Source: Nitrincola sp. A-D6 (GTDB lineage Bacteria; Pseudomonadota; Gammaproteobacteria; Pseudomonadales; Balneatricaceae). From it: 41,144 bases of DNA. Position 1 is the first letter of the stretch; every line of letters begins with the position of its first letter. The DNA lies in contig NZ_JRLB01000027.1 of assembly GCF_000764495.1 (NCBI RefSeq), positions 7,937 to 49,080 on the forward strand, in the 5' to 3' direction. Both the position numbers and the translations under genes were made by a program. Under the pieces are notes generated by a model. The model was not told where the DNA came from and did no database searches. It saw only the letters and a program-made list of their open reading frames with translations. This document shows positions 37,462-41,144 of this stretch, piece after piece.

Positions 37462-40400
37462 CTACTCTTCTGGTTCTTTACGCAAGCGAAATATCAGTAG
37501 TTCTCCCATACGGTCTACCGCCAGCACATATACCGGCGCTTCCTCTGAATGCCAGTTAGCCCAGTCGTTAACACTTAACACACCTGTATTCTGGTCATAA
37601 CTGATACCTGCAGAGAGTGGCGATCCGTCTTGTCCAAATACCGACAAGATCGCGACAATATCAGGAAAATCGTTACGCACTTCATCAAGCAGCAATGAGT
37701 TACCAACACCAAGCTGAATCAGAGAAAGCGACAACTCCAGTATATTTACCGGTAAAGCGTCCAGATCTAGCCTCTCTGAACGGCTAGTGCTATTGCCGTC
37801 CGACGTCTCTGTCGTAGTAGTTACGATACCATCGGCTGATAGAGATACCGTGATGGTGCTGCCATCGCTATTGAAGATCGTTGTTGAACTACCATCCTGG
37901 CTCATCGGTGAAGGGCTGCTACCTATGCCAGAATCCAATATCGGTGCGGGACTAAAGGAATCACTAGCTCCACTAACAAACGCTCCGGGCTCCACATGCA
38001 GTGTTGACAACCGATCTTCCGTAGAGGCAATACCGGTTAACAATACAGAGTTGGCCGAGTTGACCTTGAGTAATCCCGAAAAACGGTTATTAGCATTATT
38101 AAGTACAATGTCACCCGTGCCCGCTGTTAGGCTGGTTGCACTGGCCACACGCAATGGTTCTGTTTGGGTGATGTTGCCGTTATTGGTCGTCGTGCTCAGA
38201 TCACCACGCACCGTGGTGTCACCAAAGCTGGTGCTACTATTGGTGCCGGTAGTGGTAGTAGTCAGGTTCTGGCTATTGCCTGAGACCGTCATAGTATCGA
38301 CTGAGGTCAATGTGCTGTTGCCAGTCACATTCAGGTCAGCTGCCAATGCACCTCCCGCATCAAGCTTGGCGTTACCACTGGCGTTAATGTTGACGGGTTC
38401 AAGATCGTTAATGTCATTTAAAGTGATATCGGCACCGGTCGCATTGACCAAACCATTGAAATCGTTGGCACCATCCAGAGTGATATTGCCTTTTGCGGTC
38501 AAGTCGCTCGGGCCGCTCACCACCATCAGCGTGCTGTTTTCGCCTTGGCTGATCGAGCCATTTTTTGCCTTCAATGCCAGACTGTCAGCATTGATCTCGT
38601 TATTCAACGCAAGATCATTTTGTGCCGTGGCATCCAGTTTACCACTGGCTGTAATGTCACCAAGTTCAAGAGCATTGATGTCATTTAAGGTGATGTCTGC
38701 ACCTGTTGCATTGACCAGCCCCTTGAAGTCGTTGTTTCCATCCAGGCTAATGTCACCTGCCGCGATCAAATCGCTTGGTCCGCTCACGACGGTGAGTGTG
38801 CTGTCTTCACCTTGGCTGATCGAACCGTCTTCGGCTTCCAAAGCCAGAGTGTCGGCATTGATCTCGCCACTCAGGGCAAGGTCATTTTGTGCCGTGACAT
38901 CCAGTTTACCACTGGCGTTAATGTTGCCGAGTTCAAGATCATTACTATCATTCAAGGTAATGTCAGTACCCGAAGCATTGACCAGACCATTAAAGTCGTT
39001 GGCGCCGTCCAGAGTGATGTCAATTGCTGCGTTCAAGTCGCTCGGACCGGTTATGACAGTAAGAGTGCTGCTGCCACCTTGGCTGATTGATCCCTCTTTG
39101 GCCTCTAGAGCCAGACTGTCGGCATTGATCGTACCACTCAGCGTGAGGTCGTCTTGTGCCGTAGCGTCCAGTTTACCGCTGGCAGTAATGTCGCCGAGAT
39201 CAAGCACGTTAATGTCATTCAAAGTGATATCGGCACCCGTCGCATTGACCAGACCATTGAAATCATTGGCGCCATCCAAAGTAATATCGTAAGCAGTTGC
39301 CGGAACCTCCTCTCCATTGCTGGCCACAAGTGTCGTTGCACCTGTCACCACAATGGAGGAGTCTTCTTCCTGCTCAATCGCACCATTTGTGCTGGTCACA
39401 TTTAAGAAGCCCGTCGTACTGATGTCACCCAGCGTCAAGCCACCAACACCATCCACCAGTGTAATGTCTTGCCAGCTACCATAGTTGGCACCCACAAACG
39501 ATACAGCCCCACCAAAATCATTATCCGCTGCATTAAGCAACGCAATTTGGTCGGTACCGGCATCGGCGGTGAAGGTTGAGGCTCCCGTAACAACCAAGCT
39601 GTATCAGCAACCTGAGAAACGCCACCTGACACACCAGCAGCCTGTGTAGTACTCAATAAATTACCGCCTACATGTGCGTCACCAAAGATGATTTTTCCTG
39701 GGGTGCTTAGCGTCAAGTCGCCGCCCGAGCTGATAAGCGTACCAACGCTTTGGGTTATACTGCCAGTAGTGGCGCGAAGACTGATATCACTATCCCTTGA
39801 CGTTAAATTGCTATTAACTTCAATTCCACCACCATATACCGAAATCGACCCCGCGATATCGAGTAGGGAATTAATAATGATGTTTGCCGTATTTGTTGCT
39901 TTGCCAAGGGTTAGACCGCCCAAATCCGAACCAAAACTCCAGTCGCCAGTATTGAACACACTCGTAAAGCTGTCACCCGCAGACTCGATGCGCAACTGCC
40001 CAGCTCCAGTGAAGCTTTTATTAGCTGGACTGGGCGCATCATTCAATATTACCAGCGTGCCAGCATTAATGGCTGTCGCACCCATGTAGGTATTATTGCT
40101 AGTCAGGGTGAAACTGCCAGAGCCTTGTTTTGTCAGTCCCCCGCTACCACTAATAACACCAGTGAAGGTGGTGTCATTGCTATCGCCCAGGGTTAAGGTG
40201 TTGGCACCCAAGATGACATTACCGACGCCAGCCAGTGATGCAATGGTGTCGCTTGCGCCCAGTTCATAAACGGCACCCGATGCGACTGTGACTGCAGTGC
40301 TGTCACTCAAGCTACCCGTCACCGTTAATGTGCCCGCGTTGATTATCGTGGCACCGCTGTAGGTATTTGCTCCAGCTAAGGTCAAGGTGCCTGCGCCGAC

Positions 40401-41144
40401 TTGCGTCAAACCAGCCGTACCTGACACTTCACCTGAGATGGTTGATACCGCTGAGTTTGTTATCGTGATTAGGGTATCTGTTTTAACTGCATCAGCGGTC
40501 AAAGTGCTTGTCGTTACACTGATGTTTTTAAGGGATGTTGTGCTACCCACTGCACTATCAAAGAGGGTATCGCCCGTACCTGTTGATATGGTGAGTGATT
40601 CTGTGTTTGCTGTGGTGCCATTGAGTCTATCGCTGAATGTCACATCGGCGTCAGTGGTGGTAAATGTCGTATCCCCGATAAGCTCTACTGCACCCGTATA
40701 GGTTTGGCTTGCCGTAGTGCTGACGCTACCATGGAGCTTGGTCAGACCGGCTGTGGTAAATGAACCTGCTACAGATAAGTTATGCGTATTAGCCGCCGTG
40801 CCCATTACGAAGCCACCCGTATTACTTAGGGTCGTGTTTGCACCCAAATTCGATGTGCTTGAAGCATCAGTCTGAGCAATCTTGAATGTGAAATCTGTAT
40901 CTGCGGTCTGCAGGTTAGCTACATTCAACCCACCACCAATGGTTATCGTGCCTGTTTGGTCCCCGGCATCAAATACAGTCGTCTCACTTTGTAGGATGCG
41001 CGCATAACCATGGCCAGCCTGGCCTGTTTGCGTGCCACCACCTGTTGAGGGCATCGAGGCATTACCTGCCGTCGTTCCACCATTTTCGACCCCACCTATA
41101 TAGGACGAGCCGCCACCGCCGGCACCAGGAGTAGAACCACTGGA
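37462..41144 (-). CDS. Large repetitive exoprotein/adhesin, C-terminal part only (one apparent frameshift)
   Basis: The gene enters from beyond the right edge; about 1227 C-terminal residues are visible. In protein order: a Gly/Ser-rich stretch (GAGGGGSSYIGG, GQAGHGYARI); two passenger-type repeats of the GTLTLAGANTYSGATIINAG kind; filamentous-haemagglutinin-like beta-helix sequence; three exact-length 89-residue repeats plus a partial fourth; a Ser/Thr-rich stretch; and a C-terminal domain (GISYDQNTGVLSVNDW, ending KEPEE). The part seen has no Cys, little aromatic content and no C-terminal beta-barrel. Export by two-partner secretion is likely but unproven because the N-terminus is missing. 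The frame breaks at 39596-39597; one base restores DTALVVTGAST. Confidence 0.85.
38485..39285 (-). repeat. Three tandem 267-bp repeats in the exoprotein gene
   Basis: Units at 39019-39285, 38752-39018 and 38485-38751 each encode 89 residues beginning I(T/S)LDG.NDF.GLVNA and ending in PSDL plus five residues. A partial fourth unit continues to about 38350. The period is exactly 267 bases in each case. A more diverged relative (GDISTTGFLNVTSTNGAIEQ) lies upstream. Confidence 0.95.
40042..40400 (-). repeat. Two passenger-associated transport-type repeats within the exoprotein
   Basis: Segments reading AGTLTLAGANTYSGATIINA (about 40316-40400) and GSGSFTLTSNNTYMGATAIN (about 40042-40125) match the pattern of the autotransporter passenger repeat (G..TLTL.G.NTY.G.T.I..GTL). 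Boundaries are approximate. Confidence 0.75.

Noticed and set aside
38485..39285. CRISPR-like array
   Set aside because: Repeats are 267 bp, contiguous, in frame and coding, with no spacers.
37787..39292. Open frame of 501 codons on the plus strand
   Set aside because: It lies opposite the 267-bp repeats of the exoprotein. Its length follows from the repeat regularity, and the translated product is a Val/Leu/Ser-rich sequence with no start signal.

Overview
The window reads as a chromosome segment of a gammaproteobacterium, most likely a marine or halophilic Oceanospirillales/Pseudomonadales-like organism. The Hom, RecJ, Ffh, Fur and tmRNA sequences are gammaproteobacterial (predicted tmRNA tag ANDDNYALAA). 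The gene order also follows neighbourhoods I recall from Pseudomonas and E. coli: recJ, thrC-hom-dsbC-xerD, rplS-trmD-rimM-rpsP, ffh / ypjD-corB, dapB-dnaJ-dnaK-grpE / recN / fur / bamE / rnfH-ratA / smpB / ssrA. The genus cannot be fixed from sequence alone.

Layout. 1-2.5 kb: peroxide defence pair ahpC-ahpF. 2.5-7.0 kb: recJ, then thrC and hom (threonine branch). 7.2-10.2 kb: dsbC, xerD and an unrecognised membrane-anchored protein. 10.3-13.8 kb: the ribosomal/tRNA operon rpsP-rimM-trmD-rplS and ffh. 14.0-17.4 kb: ypjD and corB, then two divergent NUDIX hydrolases. 17.4-24.8 kb: a compact seven-gene V/A-type ATPase operon. 24.9-29.6 kb: dapB, dnaJ, dnaK, grpE with two clear sigma-32 promoters. 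29.7-37.2 kb: recN (sigma-70 promoter with a LexA-like box), fur, bamE, rnfH, ratA, an Na+-dependent SNF-family transporter, smpB, a chemoreceptor and ssrA. 37.5-41.1 kb: the C-terminal part of a very large repetitive exoprotein running off the right edge.

Most interesting. The V-ATPase operon is transcribed B-D-I-K-E-DUF2764-A. This is a circular permutation of the E-DUF2764-A-B-D-I-K order known from Chlamydia/Bacteroidetes-type operons. Its K subunit keeps the Gln, Gln and Glu Na+ ligands of the Enterococcus NtpK type, which suggests a sodium pump. The first gene has its ribosome binding site inside a perfect 8-bp hairpin. The exoprotein carries three exact-period 267-bp (89-residue) tandem repeats and autotransporter-type repeats, but no C-terminal barrel.

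Caution about the sequence. Fourteen single-base frameshifts split eleven genes, including normally essential ones (dnaK, ffh, hom, dapB). Nearly all are repaired by adding one base next to a short homopolymer, and three lie in CCAGG. I read these as sequencing errors and annotate each gene as one locus. No insertion sequence, CRISPR array or ordinary tRNA gene was seen.
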